Below, piece after piece: positions 28,866-38,069 of a stretch of DNA of 64,000 bases (the first letter of the stretch is position 1; each line of letters starts with the position of its first letter). The translations under genes were made by a program, and so were the position numbers. The notes below the pieces were generated by a model that searched no databases, was not told the origin of the DNA, and was given only the letters and a program-made list of their open reading frames with translations. Location: contig CP026511.1 of assembly GCA_004010935.1 (NCBI GenBank), positions 2,294,001 through 2,358,000 on the forward strand, read 5' to 3'. The DNA comes from Pseudomonadaceae bacterium SI-3. Its GTDB lineage: Bacteria > Pseudomonadota > Gammaproteobacteria > Pseudomonadales > Pseudomonadaceae.

Positions 28866-29837
28866 ATGAAAGACGTCGGGCGCTACCTACAAGCCGGTAC
28901 GCGGGAAAACACCCGCCGCAGCTATCAGTCGGCCATCGAGCACTTCGAAGTGTCGTGGGGCGGCTTTCTGCCCGCGACAGGCGATAGCGTGGTGCGCTAC
29001 TTGGTGGATTATGCGGATACGCTGAGCATGAACACGTTGAAGCAACGCCTGGCTGCTCTCGCTCAATGGCATATTACCCAAGGCTTTCCCGACCCAACGA
29101 AGACTCCCACAGTGCGTCAGGTGCTCAAGGGCATCCGCACCCTGCACCCGGCACAGGTCAAGCAAGCCGCCCCTTTGCAACTGCAGCACTTGGAACAGGC
29201 GGTACAGTGGCTGGCACTTGAGTCAGAGCGAGCTCGGATGCGGGACGATTTAGCGAGTCTGTTGCGCTGCCGGCGCGACATGGCATTGCTGCTGATCGGC
29301 TTCTGGCGGGGCTTTCGCAGTGATGAGCTCTGCCGGTTGCAGGTCGAGCATATTCAGGCCGAAACAGGCGCAGGCATGCGTCTGTTCCTGCCGCAGAGCA
29401 AGGGCGACCGAGAAAACCTCGGTACGACGCACTACACGCCGGCGCTAAAGCGACTATGCCCGGTACAGGCCTATCTCGACTGGATCAATGCTGCAGGTAT
29501 CGTTCGAGGAGCCGTGTTCCGCCGCCTGGATCGCTGGGGGCATCTCAGCGAGGATGCTTTACATCCGGGTAGCCTGATCAGCTTGCTGCGCCAGATTCTG
29601 CAACGCGCCGGAATTCCCGCTGAACTGTATACCAGCCACTCCTTGCGCCGCGGCTTTGCTACGTGGGCCTCGGCCAATGGATGGGACCTCAAGGCCTTGA
29701 TGACCTATGTGGGCTGGAAAGACATCAAGTCGGCCATGCGGTACATCGATCCCGCTATTTCATTTGGTGGCCTGGCGGTCAGGCCCGCTGTTGAATTCAA
29801 TGCTGGCACTTTGACTCAGCTGCCAGCTTCTCACTAA
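28866..29837 (+). CDS. tnpS: TnpS-like tyrosine recombinase (cointegrate resolvase)
   Basis: A 323-residue tyrosine recombinase. A SAM-like N-terminal core-binding domain (about 1-100) precedes the catalytic domain. The active-site set is complete: Arg151 (GFRSDEL), His258 and Arg261 (SHSLRRGF), Trp284 in the second His/Trp position, and nucleophile Tyr293 (MRYID). Length and partner match TnpS of Tn4651, which resolves replicative transposition intermediates. A generic integrase is the alternative, but there is no attachment site or excisionase nearby. The DUF5131 gene follows after 29 bases on the same strand. Confidence 0.85.
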   Translation: MKDVGRYLQAGTRENTRRSYQSAIEHFEVSWGGFLPATGDSVVRYLVDYADTLSMNTLKQRLAALAQWHITQGFPDPTKTPTVRQVLKGIRTLHPAQVKQAAPLQLQHLEQAVQWLALESERARMRDDLASLLRCRRDMALLLIGFWRGFRSDELCRLQVEHIQAETGAGMRLFLPQSKGDRENLGTTHYTPALKRLCPVQAYLDWINAAGIVRGAVFRRLDRWGHLSEDALHPGSLISLLRQILQRAGIPAELYTSHSLRRGFATWASANGWDLKALMTYVGWKDIKSAMRYIDPAISFGGLAVRPAVEFNAGTLTQLPASH

Positions 29838-29866
29838 CATCGCTGCACGACAGGAGTGACGGTGAA

Positions 29867-30610
29867 ATGAGTACGCAGACCAGCATCGAATGGACGGAAA
29901 TGACCTGGAACCCCATCGTGGGTTGCACCAAGGTGTCGCCCGGATGCAAACACTGCTATGCGGAGAACATGGCCTATCGGCTGCAGGCCATGGGAACGCC
30001 GGGTTACGAGAACGGCTTTCGCCTGAGCCTGCGGCCGGAAAAGTTGCAGGAGCCGCTACAGCGCAAGAAACCGACCATTTACTTCGTCAACTCGATGTCT
30101 GACCTGTTCCACGAGCATGTACCGGACGAATACATCGACCAGGTATTCGAGGTGATCCAAAAAGCTTCCCAACACACCTTCCAGATCCTGACCAAGCGTG
30201 CCGAGCGCCTGGCCGAATATTTCAGTAAACGGACACCTCCAGCGAATGCCTGGCTGGGCGTGTCGGTTGAGGACCGCGAATATGGTGTGCCAAGGATCGA
30301 CTGTCTACGCCAAGTTGATGCCACGATTCGCTTCCTCTCTGCCGAGCCGCTGTTGGAAAATTTGGGTGAGCTGGACCTGACCGATATCCACTGGGTCATT
30401 GTCGGCGGCGAGTCGGGGCCTAAGGCCCGCCCGATGAAACAAGAATGGGTCGACAATATTCATCGCCAGTGCGACGCCTCTGGCTCAGCTTTCTTCTTCA
30501 AGCAATGGGGCGGATGGGGTGCTGATGGGGTGAAACGCTCGAAGAAAGCCAACGGTCGACTGTTGAACGGCCAGACCTGGGATGAAATCCCGCTGCTCAA
30601 CCTCGCCTGA
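29867..30610 (+). CDS. DUF5131 (phage Gp37/Gp68) three-Cys protein
   Basis: A 247-residue protein of the Gp37/Gp68 group. Near the N-terminus Cys20, Cys27 and Cys30 form CX6CX2C, the three-Cys motif thought to bind an Fe-S cluster in a radical-SAM-like fold; this follows the conserved TWNPIVGC start. Conserved FVNSMSDLFHE, LTKRAERL and VGGESGPKARP segments are present. The gene is followed 21 bases later by tcmP, the partner family that gave the motif its name. The activity is not established. The pair occurs widely on mobile elements, so a role in defence or nucleic-acid modification is conceivable but unproven. Confidence 0.85.
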   Translation: MSTQTSIEWTEMTWNPIVGCTKVSPGCKHCYAENMAYRLQAMGTPGYENGFRLSLRPEKLQEPLQRKKPTIYFVNSMSDLFHEHVPDEYIDQVFEVIQKASQHTFQILTKRAERLAEYFSKRTPPANAWLGVSVEDREYGVPRIDCLRQVDATIRFLSAEPLLENLGELDLTDIHWVIVGGESGPKARPMKQEWVDNIHRQCDASGSAFFFKQWGGWGADGVKRSKKANGRLLNGQTWDEIPLLNLA

Positions 30611-30631
30611 TACCAGCACAAGGAATACGGC

Positions 30632-31945
30632 ATGGCCAAGGATGATGAGAAATACCGTTGGGATTGGGGTACACAAACCTTCCCAACCATCGACCCGCAC
30701 AGCAAGATCAAACATCAGATCATCGATGAGTACATCCAGACTTACATCGACGTGCTGATGCGCAACCAACTGATGCCAGAACTGGGCTTGTCGATCGTCG
30801 ATGGCTTCAGTGGTGGAGGTATCTACCACGACGGCTTAGGTCGGAATCACTTCGGCTCTCCCGTGATTGCACTGGAGGCGATTCAGGCTTCGGAGGTCCG
30901 CAACAACCTAGAGCGCATCAAGCCGCGCCCCATCCGCTCCCAGCACTATTTCGTGGATGTGAAGCCCGAGAACATTGCCTGCTTGCATTCAGTATTGGCC
31001 GCGCGTGGTCATGCTCCTCGGCTTGGCCAGGATGTGCATCTGCATAGCGCTGAATTCACAGAAGCATTGCCGACCATCGCTCAAAAGCTCAAGCATTTCG
31101 GCAAGGGTGAGCGTGTGCTCTTCCTGCTGGATCAGTACGGTTATGGCGATGTGCCGTTCCCTAAGATCAAATGGATTTTCCAGAATCTCAACAAAGCCGA
31201 GGTCCTGCTGACCTTCAATGTCGATTTTTTGGTTACGTATCTAGCCGACCGCCAAGCGAACCGGAAAGCCATTGCAAATATCGGCTTGGATCAGCATGTG
31301 CCATGGGACATGCTTAAACAGCTGAAGGCGCATCAGCCACGGAGCTGGCAATACCTGATCCAGCGCTATCTGTCCGAGGGGATCAAGCAGGAAAGCGGTG
31401 CCCAGTACATGACCGTCTTCTTCATTCGTCCGGCCGGCAGCAACCCGATGGCCTATTGGTTTATCCATCTGGCGAACAACTACCGCGCTAACGATGTGAT
31501 GAAGAAGATCCACTGGAAATACGGCAACAACTTTTCCCATATGCTGTCGCCTTCCAGCTTTTTCGGCTACGACGCCAATCGGGATATCGCCGTGACAGGT
31601 CAGCACGATTTGCTGTTGGATGAGCATTATTTCGACGATGCTACCAATGACCGCATCCGAGGAGAACTTTCGGAGCTCTTGCCCAAACAGGTCTACGAGG
31701 TAGAACGGCAACCTTTTTTGGGCCTGATGAGCGGATTGACCAACTACACCATGGCTGACGAGCTTCGCGTAAAGCAGGCACTCGACATTGCTGTCGCGAC
31801 CGGTGATCTGCTGGCGGTCGACAAGAACGGCAAAACAAGGCGTCGAAAAGGCACAAGCATCAAGTCGACAGATATCCTGATAGCGCCCCCGCAAAGACCC
31901 ATCTTCTTCGTGCCACCTCTGAAGAAATCCAGTTCAGAAAACTGA
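30632..31945 (+). CDS. tcmP: Three-Cys-motif partner protein TcmP
   Basis: A 437-residue protein of the TcmP family, which co-occurs with three-Cys-motif proteins such as the DUF5131 gene immediately upstream. The N-terminal half looks Rossmann/methyltransferase-like: IVDGFSGGGIY near 57-67 resembles a glycine-rich cofactor loop, and VLFLLDQYGYGDVPF near 165-180 resembles the catalytic loop region. The C-terminal half is helical with a basic tail. A methyl- or other group-transfer role is an inference from these patterns. The start ATG follows an AAGGA site. HAD phosphatase is the next gene. Confidence 0.8.
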   Translation: MAKDDEKYRWDWGTQTFPTIDPHSKIKHQIIDEYIQTYIDVLMRNQLMPELGLSIVDGFSGGGIYHDGLGRNHFGSPVIALEAIQASEVRNNLERIKPRPIRSQHYFVDVKPENIACLHSVLAARGHAPRLGQDVHLHSAEFTEALPTIAQKLKHFGKGERVLFLLDQYGYGDVPFPKIKWIFQNLNKAEVLLTFNVDFLVTYLADRQANRKAIANIGLDQHVPWDMLKQLKAHQPRSWQYLIQRYLSEGIKQESGAQYMTVFFIRPAGSNPMAYWFIHLANNYRANDVMKKIHWKYGNNFSHMLSPSSFFGYDANRDIAVTGQHDLLLDEHYFDDATNDRIRGELSELLPKQVYEVERQPFLGLMSGLTNYTMADELRVKQALDIAVATGDLLAVDKNGKTRRRKGTSIKSTDILIAPPQRPIFFVPPLKKSSSEN

Positions 31946-32002
31946 GAGGGGCGGCATCGCTCTTCGGGTGGGCGGTTCGCCTCCAACGGTAGAGGTACCG
32001 GC

Positions 32003-32635
32003 ATGATACAAGCAGTAGTTTTCGATGTGTTTGGCACGCTTCTCCAGATAGGTGAGCGCCGCCATCCTTTCCGCCAACTGATGCAGAACCTGCGGCTTCA
32101 GGGCAAAACACCAAGGCCGGATGACGCACGGACTCTGATGACTCGAAATCTGGGCTTGGCTGGAGCTGCCGATTATTTCGGTGCGCAGTTGAGCAACTCT
32201 GAGTTAGCTAGCCTTGAAAGCGACCTTTTCACCGAGCTGGCCAGCGTTCGCCTTTTCGATGATGCGTTGGAGTCGCTAAATCAGCTAAAGGACGCCGGCC
32301 TGAATCTCGCGTTGTGCTCCAATCTCGCAGCCCCATATGCGATTCCGGCCAAACTGTTACTGCCGTCGTTCGATGTTTACGGATGGAGCTTTGAGGTTGG
32401 GACAATAAAGCCTGAGCCCGCAATCTATCGTCAGATGATCGAACAGCTTGGCTGCGAAGCCTCCGCTATCGCAATGATCGGTGACACGTTGCAAGCCGAT
32501 ATGCTTGGTCCAATTGGGCAAGGCATGCGGGGCTACCACCTACAGCGTGAAGGAAAAGCCGATCAGTGCGGCTTCGTCTCGCTGATGGACTTTGCAGCCC
32601 ACGTTCTGCAATACCCACCATCCGCCAACGGCTAA
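32003..32635 (+). CDS. HAD-superfamily hydrolase
   Basis: Haloacid-dehalogenase fold of 210 residues. Motif I is DVFGTLL near 8-14; note that the second Asp of the usual DxDxT is Phe-Gly here, as in haloacid-dehalogenase/REG-2-like members. Motif II is CSNLAAP near 108, motif III Lys is in GTIKPEPAIY near 135, and motif IV is GDTLQADMLG near 160. It may dephosphorylate a nucleotide or sugar phosphate. It sits 57 bases after tcmP on the same strand, so the three form a likely unit. An ATG with a GAGG site is the start. Confidence 0.85.
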   Translation: MIQAVVFDVFGTLLQIGERRHPFRQLMQNLRLQGKTPRPDDARTLMTRNLGLAGAADYFGAQLSNSELASLESDLFTELASVRLFDDALESLNQLKDAGLNLALCSNLAAPYAIPAKLLLPSFDVYGWSFEVGTIKPEPAIYRQMIEQLGCEASAIAMIGDTLQADMLGPIGQGMRGYHLQREGKADQCGFVSLMDFAAHVLQYPPSANG

Positions 32636-32721
32636 AGCGGCGTCGCCAGTTTTAGCTGACGCCGCTAGACCCGGATGGCTTACAGGCATGAAGACACCCT
32701 TTTTCTGTAACGGGAGCTCCT

Positions 32722-33612
32722 TCAACCCTTGAGCGCCAGAATACGCCGAGCGCCGTTGAGAACGATGAATCCCACGACGGTACCGATAATCAGGTCTGGG
32801 TAGTTGGACCCAGTCCAAGCGACGAGCGCTCCGGCGACTATGACGCCCATGTTGATGACCACATCATTGGCGGAGAATATCCAGCTCGCTTTCATGTGAG
32901 CACCACCTTCCCGGTGTTTGGAAATCAGCAGCAAACAACCCGTGTTGGCGAGCAATGCCAGGAACGCGACGGCCATCATTATCAGCGACTCGGGCTCGCT
33001 GCCGAATATAAAGCGTCTGATCACCTCTACGAGCACGCCGAGGGCCAAAATCAGCTGGAGCACACCAGCAAGGTGTGCAGCACGCACCTGCAGATTGACG
33101 CTGCGCCCAACCGCATAAAGGGCCAGGCCGTACACTGCCGCGTCAGCGAACATGTCGAGCGAATCGGCAATCAGACCCGCGGACCTGGCAATCAGGCCAG
33201 CAGTCATCTCTACCACGAACATGAAGGCGTTGATGCCTAACAGTAAACGTAGGGAGCGGGATTCCTGTGTAGAGTTCGCCGGATTCTCGGCGGCTTTGAT
33301 CATCTCAGGGTCTGCCGCGACAGTTTTCTGAAGAGTGGCGCCTAGCCCTAACGTCGCCAGCTTTTTGGTTATGGGCTCAACGGCACTGTCATGCATGACA
33401 TCTAACCGACGGTCCGACAGATCAAAAGTCAGCTTCCGAACTCCGTCCAAACCATTCAGCGCCAAGCGGATCATTCGCTCTTCTGATGGACAATCCATCT
33501 TGGGCACGGCGTAAACACTGACCCATTGCCCCGTCGTATCGGAAGGGTTTTGCATATCGGCATCAGCGGCTGGTGTCGCATCGCAGCCGCAGGGACCATC
33601 GGACTTGCTCAT
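32722..33612 (-). CDS. CDF-type cation transporter with N-terminal metal-binding-like domain (copy 1)
   Basis: Inner-membrane cation exporter of 296 residues. The N-terminus has a Cys cluster (CGC near 8-10) and an HMA-like region with the VPKMDCPSEERMIRLAL motif near 37-53. Six transmembrane segments follow from about 122, with the metal-site pattern DSLDMFADA near 150 and a second HMKASWIFSANDV near 240. Substrate is probably Cd, Pb or Zn, judged from the CadR-like regulator divergent from it and the MerR-type promoter between them. A diverged second copy lies at 50869-51762, with its own regulator in the same arrangement. Confidence 0.85.
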   Translation of the reverse strand: MSKSDGPCGCDATPAADADMQNPSDTTGQWVSVYAVPKMDCPSEERMIRLALNGLDGVRKLTFDLSDRRLDVMHDSAVEPITKKLATLGLGATLQKTVAADPEMIKAAENPANSTQESRSLRLLLGINAFMFVVEMTAGLIARSAGLIADSLDMFADAAVYGLALYAVGRSVNLQVRAAHLAGVLQLILALGVLVEVIRRFIFGSEPESLIMMAVAFLALLANTGCLLLISKHREGGAHMKASWIFSANDVVINMGVIVAGALVAWTGSNYPDLIIGTVVGFIVLNGARRILALKG

Positions 33613-33645
33613 GATACGGCTCCACTTGAAATCGAAGATGGGATC

Positions 33646-33676
33646 ATTAAAAGCCTTATAGCTACTATAAGGTCAA
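33646..33676 (-). promoter_or_regulatory. MerR-family operator-promoter of CDF copy 1
   Basis: On the minus strand: -35 TTGACC, a 19-base spacer, -10 TTTAAT. The spacer holds a perfect dyad CCTTATAG-CTA-CTATAAGG (33654-33672). The over-long spacer with a centred dyad is the diagnostic MerR-regulator layout, here in the CadR/PbrR/ZntR sequence class. Confidence 0.85.
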
Positions 33677-33704
33677 TAACGCAGAGCCGATGAGGATTCA
33701 CACG

Positions 33705-34109
33705 ATGCGCATTGGTCAGTTAGCAAGGCTAATAGGGATTGATACACAGACGATCCGCTTCTATGAGCAGCAGGGCTTGTTGCCACCGCCTGATCGCCAG
33801 GCGAACGGCTATCGTGTCTACACCGAGAAGCATGGCGAGCGGCTAGCTTTCATCCGGCGCTGCCGAATCTTGAATCTGTCACTTCCAGAGATTCACGCAC
33901 TCCAAAGCTACCAGGATGACCCTCGCCAGCCTTGTACGGCCGTCAATGCCTTACTCGATGATCACATTTCTCAAGTCAGATCCCAGATAACCGCTCTGCA
34001 ATCACTCGAACGACAACTCGTTTCACTGCGGGCTAATTGCAACGATGGGCGGGAAGTTGAGGCTTGCGGCATTCTCGCCGGAATTAGCGAGGACGCATGC
34101 ATTAAATGA
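33705..34109 (+). CDS. CadR/PbrR-like MerR regulator (copy 1)
   Basis: MerR-family metal sensor of 134 residues. The winged-helix domain occupies 1-70 (MRIGQLA..., TIRFYEQQGLLPPP). Cys77 (RQPCTAVN), Cys112 and Cys121 fit the three-thiolate Cd/Pb site of CadR/PbrR. The start was moved to MRIGQ, the family's usual beginning, with GAGG nine bases before it; an upstream ATG would add five residues. Divergent from the CDF transporter, whose promoter it should distort and activate on binding metal. Confidence 0.9.
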   Translation: MRIGQLARLIGIDTQTIRFYEQQGLLPPPDRQANGYRVYTEKHGERLAFIRRCRILNLSLPEIHALQSYQDDPRQPCTAVNALLDDHISQVRSQITALQSLERQLVSLRANCNDGREVEACGILAGISEDACIK

Positions 34110-34231
34110 ACGGCGTTGGGGCTTGCGGGCCTGGTTACCCGGCCAACGCGCATGCCCTCGAAATGGTTGTTTGTCCCTGTGGTTTTTGCCCCTTCGTAGT
34201 GATGGCTGTCTCCGTGCGGTATCACTTTGAG

Positions 34232-35605
34232 TCAGGCCTGCCGAGGAAACGTGAGTTCAAACGTGGTCCGACCGTCTTTGCTGGCGACGGCCACGTGGCC
34301 TTTGTGGAGGTTCATCACTGAGCGGACAATCGCTAGCCCCAATCCTGCCCCGCGAGGTTGTATGCCGTTAACGCGGTAAAAGCGGTCGAACAGATGTGGG
34401 AGATGATCCGATTCGATAGTCGCGCCATGATTGGTGACAGCCAGCGAGACGATGTCTACGTCCTCCTCAAGGATCTTAAGTTCGACCGTACTGCCAGTAT
34501 TTGAATGCCGCAGCGCGTTGGATAGCAGGTTGGAAATGGCCCGCTGGACCATAAGTCGATTTCCCAAAATCATGGCATCGCCCGTTACTGTCGTAGCGAC
34601 TCCCGCTTCTTCGGCAAGGACTTCGAAGTATTCACATACGCGCCTCGCCTCGCTTCCTAAAGATAATTGTTCGAGCTTCAGTGCTGGGCTGGCGTGGCTG
34701 GCCTGGGCGAGAAACAGCATGTCTGACACGATTCGATCCATGCGTTCGAGTTCTTCAACCGACGACTCGATCACCTCCCGATAATGCTCCTTGCTTCGCT
34801 CACGCACCAAAGTCACCTGCGCCTTGCCTATCAGGTTGTTCAGCGGAGTTTTTAACTCATGAGCCACATCGTCCGAGAATTGTGACAGTTGCTGAACGCC
34901 GTCATCGAGTCGATGAAGCATTACGTTGAGGCTGTGCGCCAATGCCTGGAGCTCTTGCGGAAGCCGATCGGTGCGGATTCGAGGTGATAGATCCTGTGTA
35001 GATACCTTAGTCGCCAAGGCCCGGAACTTGCGAAGCGGCCGCAAGCCATTTTGGGCGATTAGCCATCCAGCCAATCCGATCAATATCAGTAGCATCGGCA
35101 CGGTCACTAAGGCCGAGCGCAGGAATGCAGCCACCAGCCGTTGATCGGCACTGCGATCTTGCGAAAGTAAAAGCGTCATTGGAGCCAGTCCCGGGACTTG
35201 GATTTGCTTGCGCCCGGTTAGCATCTGCACGCCATCTTTCGTTGTCCAGCCAAGATAGTCGCCGTCCCTGCTCACGAGATCCAGCTGCTGCGGCGCATTG
35301 GCGAATCGGCCGATACTGAAAATGGGTGATTTCGCTGTATCGCCGATGACCGTAATCGAAAGGTTGTCATGGCCGAGTACGGTATCGCTCAATGCGTGTT
35401 GCCAGGAGCGGCCCATACGGGCTTTGGTGTCTTCGAGGAGTCCATGATCGATCTGAGAGAGCTTGGCCGTCACTTCCTCCTGGGCGCGCAGTTCCAGTTG
35501 GCGCACCAGTACCCAGTAGCTCAGTGCAATCAGCAGCGCGACCAAAGCGGCGCCGGTCAGTGTGATTTGAAGCGCGAGACGCGATGCGAGGCTGAGTGGC
35601 TTCAA
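34232..35605 (-). CDS. Heavy-metal-type sensor histidine kinase
   Basis: Inner-membrane sensor kinase of 457 residues. TM1 lies near 10-35, a periplasmic sensor of about 130 residues follows, then TM2 near 170-190, HAMP (LRPLRKFRALATKVSTQDLSPRI), an H-box with the phospho-acceptor His in DVAHELKTPLNN, N-box NLLSNALRHS, and G-box GAGLGLAIVRS. The start was set at a TTG that overlaps the regulator's stop by four bases (TTGA) and gives the usual CzcS/CopS/CusS length; a longer frame would run inside the regulator gene. Co-transcribed with the response regulator. Confidence 0.9.
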   Translation of the reverse strand: MKPLSLASRLALQITLTGAALVALLIALSYWVLVRQLELRAQEEVTAKLSQIDHGLLEDTKARMGRSWQHALSDTVLGHDNLSITVIGDTAKSPIFSIGRFANAPQQLDLVSRDGDYLGWTTKDGVQMLTGRKQIQVPGLAPMTLLLSQDRSADQRLVAAFLRSALVTVPMLLILIGLAGWLIAQNGLRPLRKFRALATKVSTQDLSPRIRTDRLPQELQALAHSLNVMLHRLDDGVQQLSQFSDDVAHELKTPLNNLIGKAQVTLVRERSKEHYREVIESSVEELERMDRIVSDMLFLAQASHASPALKLEQLSLGSEARRVCEYFEVLAEEAGVATTVTGDAMILGNRLMVQRAISNLLSNALRHSNTGSTVELKILEEDVDIVSLAVTNHGATIESDHLPHLFDRFYRVNGIQPRGAGLGLAIVRSVMNLHKGHVAVASKDGRTTFELTFPRQA

Positions 35606-36276
35606 GGCCGCGCCTCCAGCACGTAGCCCACACCCCGGATGGTGTGTATCAGGCGATCGCCGAAGGGTTCGTCCACTTTCATCCGCAGGCGACGAATCGC
35701 AACATCCACCACATTGGTATCGCAGTCGAAATTGATGTCCCACACCATGGCAGTTATTTCCGTACGCGTGAGGACTTCGCCAGTCCGGCGCATGAGCAGA
35801 TGCAATAACGCAAATTCTTTGCTGGTGAGGTCGATACGCTGACCGCTCCGGTAAGCCCTATGCCGGGCCGGGTCCAGTTCGAGGTCGGCTACACGCAGGT
35901 TGCTCGGAAGTGTGACTGCCTCGCCTCGCCGCAACAGTGTCCGGATACGGGCAAGCAGCTCGGGGAACTGGAACGGCTTGACCAGATAGTCGTCGGCGCC
36001 CGATTCCAAGCCGCGGACTTTTTGCTCTAAGCGGCCATTGGCAGTCAGCATGATGACGCGTGTCTGCTTACGCCGCCTGATGAGTTCGAGAACCTCCCAC
36101 CCATCCATGGTTGGCAGATTCACATCTAGCAGCACGATGTCATAGTCGTTCTGCAGTGCCAGGTGAAACCCATCGAGGCCATCACTTACGCAATCGACCA
36201 AGTAACCACATTCGATAAGACCCTGCTGCAAGTATTCCGCAGCTTTGATCTCGTCTTCGACAACCAGGATGCGCAT
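35602..36276 (-). CDS. OmpR-family response regulator (CzcR/CopR-like)
   Basis: A 224-residue OmpR-type regulator. The receiver domain (1-115) has the acidic pair EDE near 7-9, the phosphorylation Asp in VLLDVNLP near 51, and Lys in VKPFQFPELL near 101. The winged helix (about 130-222) includes LTSKEFALLHLLMRRTGEVLTR and the RLRMKVDEPF...IHTIRGVGYVLE end. The close match to CzcR/CopR-type heavy-metal regulators, with the adjacent czc genes, suggests it activates the efflux operon. MRILVVEDE was chosen as the start over a 15-residue longer frame. Confidence 0.9.
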   Translation of the reverse strand: MRILVVEDEIKAAEYLQQGLIECGYLVDCVSDGLDGFHLALQNDYDIVLLDVNLPTMDGWEVLELIRRRKQTRVIMLTANGRLEQKVRGLESGADDYLVKPFQFPELLARIRTLLRRGEAVTLPSNLRVADLELDPARHRAYRSGQRIDLTSKEFALLHLLMRRTGEVLTRTEITAMVWDINFDCDTNVVDVAIRRLRMKVDEPFGDRLIHTIRGVGYVLEARP

Positions 36277-36596
36277 GTTTTGAGGTAACTCGGCAAGGAG
36301 GTGCGCGGTAAGCGGAACCAAAAAAATCCATGTAGTAACTAGGTCAAGACGAAAGCGGCTTGGCTCTAGCGTGAAAGGCAGAGGCGAAAAGATCTGCCCA
36401 GGGAAGCGGGAAGCACTTTAACGCGGTAAAAGCCCTGTGAGGGCTATCTTGCGAATTTGTAATCTACCGGTCATTTGGTTGACCCGCAGCGCGAGCGGGT
36501 GCACCAAACGAAAAAAGGCGCCCTGATGGGCGCCTGAAACACATCTTCAAACCAAGGGAGCAAAACTAAAGAAGATGTGGTGTTGCTCATGGTGTT
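36277..36596. other. Spacer between the two-component genes and the OprD gene
   Basis: No gene is seen. It should hold the regulator promoter on its left half and contains a single TGTAAT half-site (36458-36463) like those in the candidate CzcR/CopR boxes elsewhere. The right half carries the OprD terminator. Confidence 0.5.
36511..36535 (-). terminator. Intrinsic terminator of the OprD gene
   Basis: Stem AGGCGCCC/GGGCGCCT (eight base pairs, four-base loop). On the minus strand it is followed directly by six T residues. It lies about 60 bases past the OprD stop. Confidence 0.85.
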
Positions 36597-37916
36597 TCAC
36601 AAGATCGAGAGAGGGTACTCGGCGATGAATCGGACCTCATCGAGGTCGGACTCGAAAGCAGTCGCCCGCGTGGTAGCCTGGCGCACCCGCAGAGAGAGGT
36701 CCTTGAACGAGCCTGTCTGTACAACGTAGCGTGCTTCGACGTCGCGTTCCCAGCGCTTCTGTCCGGACAGAGGCGCGCCGTTATCGTCTTGGCGCATATA
36801 TACCTCATTTGCGTTGCTGTAATCGGCGCCCCAGCCGCGGGCGTAGCGAGTCATGAACGTAAGCCCAGGTATGCCGTAACCCGCCATGTTCAGGTCGTAG
36901 CGCAGCATCCAGGACTGCTCTTTAGGTGAGTTGAAATCACTGTACTGGATGGAGTTATTCAGGTAGATCGAGTCCGCCTGGCGCAAGTAGTCAAAGTCGT
37001 TGTTACCGTTGTTTCGCTGATACGACGCCGTGACGGTGTGCGCGCCGAAGGCGACACCCAGGCTGGAGCTCCAGATGTTGTTGTTGAACTCGCCCAGCAA
37101 CTCGCGGCCTTCGTCGGTTGCCTTGTAGTAGTTGAAACTGCCCAGCAACGCGACGACATCGGAAAGCGGATAGGTGGCCGATAGACCGAAGTAATGTTGG
37201 TTCCAGGCATCCTTGAGCCGGCTGGTATACAGGCTAAGACTAAGATTTTCGTTGACGCTATAGTCGCCGCCTGCGTAGCCGAGCCAAGGCGAGTCGACGC
37301 CGCCGCCATAAAACGTGACGAAGTCATCGTTCGTGTTGCTGGTATTGGGCTGGCTCATCGCGTGCAGGCGGCCGCCCTGGAGGGTGAGGTCGTCCAGCGA
37401 GTTGTTCACAACGGTGACACCCTTGAAAGACTCCGGCAGCAGCCGTGCGTCACCAAAGTGCACGACAGGAGTAGCGGGAAATACATCGCCTGCCTTGATC
37501 TCGGTGCCCAAGAACCGTGCTTTCACGGCCCCCCCTACTCGAGAAAAGTCATCCTCGGCATCGCCGGCGCTATTGTAGGGGAGAAGATCGACGGTTCCGC
37601 CAGCACCGGAACGTCCTGATCCAGAATCGAGCTTGAGGCCGAGCATGGCGAAAGCGTCGACGCCGATCCCCACCGAGCCTTGGGTATATCCGGACTCGAA
37701 GAAGGCCATCAGCCCGTGAGCCCACTCCTCAGAGTAGCCATTGCCGGTCGCACTCTCACCGTCGCGAAAATCTCGATTGAAATAATAGTTGCGATTTATC
37801 AGCGATAGCGTGCTGCCTTCGATGAAGCCCTCCGCTGTTTCCGATTGGGCAAAGACCGGGGCGCTGCCCAATGCCAGTGAAAGGGCTGTTAGTGAAAAAA
37901 CGGCCATTTTGCTCAT
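36597..37916 (-). CDS. OprD-family outer-membrane porin
   Basis: Outer-membrane substrate-specific porin of 439 residues. A signal peptide covers residues 1-24 (SKMAVFSLTALSLALGSAPVFA), then the OprD start pattern (GFIEGSTLSLINRNYYFNRDFRDG) and alternating beta strands to a C-terminal strand. OprD porins import small nutrients, including basic amino acids and carboxylates; the metal cassette context suggests either uptake control or organic-acid exchange. In P. aeruginosa CzcR represses oprD, which makes its placement beside a CzcR-like regulator notable. The ATG has AGGAG nine bases upstream. Divergent from the czc operon. Confidence 0.9.
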   Translation of the reverse strand: MSKMAVFSLTALSLALGSAPVFAQSETAEGFIEGSTLSLINRNYYFNRDFRDGESATGNGYSEEWAHGLMAFFESGYTQGSVGIGVDAFAMLGLKLDSGSGRSGAGGTVDLLPYNSAGDAEDDFSRVGGAVKARFLGTEIKAGDVFPATPVVHFGDARLLPESFKGVTVVNNSLDDLTLQGGRLHAMSQPNTSNTNDDFVTFYGGGVDSPWLGYAGGDYSVNENLSLSLYTSRLKDAWNQHYFGLSATYPLSDVVALLGSFNYYKATDEGRELLGEFNNNIWSSSLGVAFGAHTVTASYQRNNGNNDFDYLRQADSIYLNNSIQYSDFNSPKEQSWMLRYDLNMAGYGIPGLTFMTRYARGWGADYSNANEVYMRQDDNGAPLSGQKRWERDVEARYVVQTGSFKDLSLRVRQATTRATAFESDLDEVRFIAEYPLSIL

Positions 37917-38069
37917 GATGATGCTCCTGGTGTACGGCAGGTCAGTGCTCAAATGACGCCTTTCGCTTTTTTTTAGCGCTTAGGCAAGTTCTTCCCTGCA
38001 GATGACCGCAGGATTAGCGGCAAATTACTATTTTGTTATCTGAGAGGCAAGCAATCGCGCATATCCTCG

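Noticed and set aside
27700..29837. Plasmid partition (KfrA) plus phage integrase interpretation
   Set aside because: Sizes, divergent layout and the tnpC/tnpA remnant fit TnpT/TnpS of a Tn4651-type transposon better than a plasmid or phage module.
34106..34321. Small plus-strand frame after the first CadR-like gene
   Set aside because: Overlaps the end of the sensor kinase gene on the other strand and has no recognisable features.
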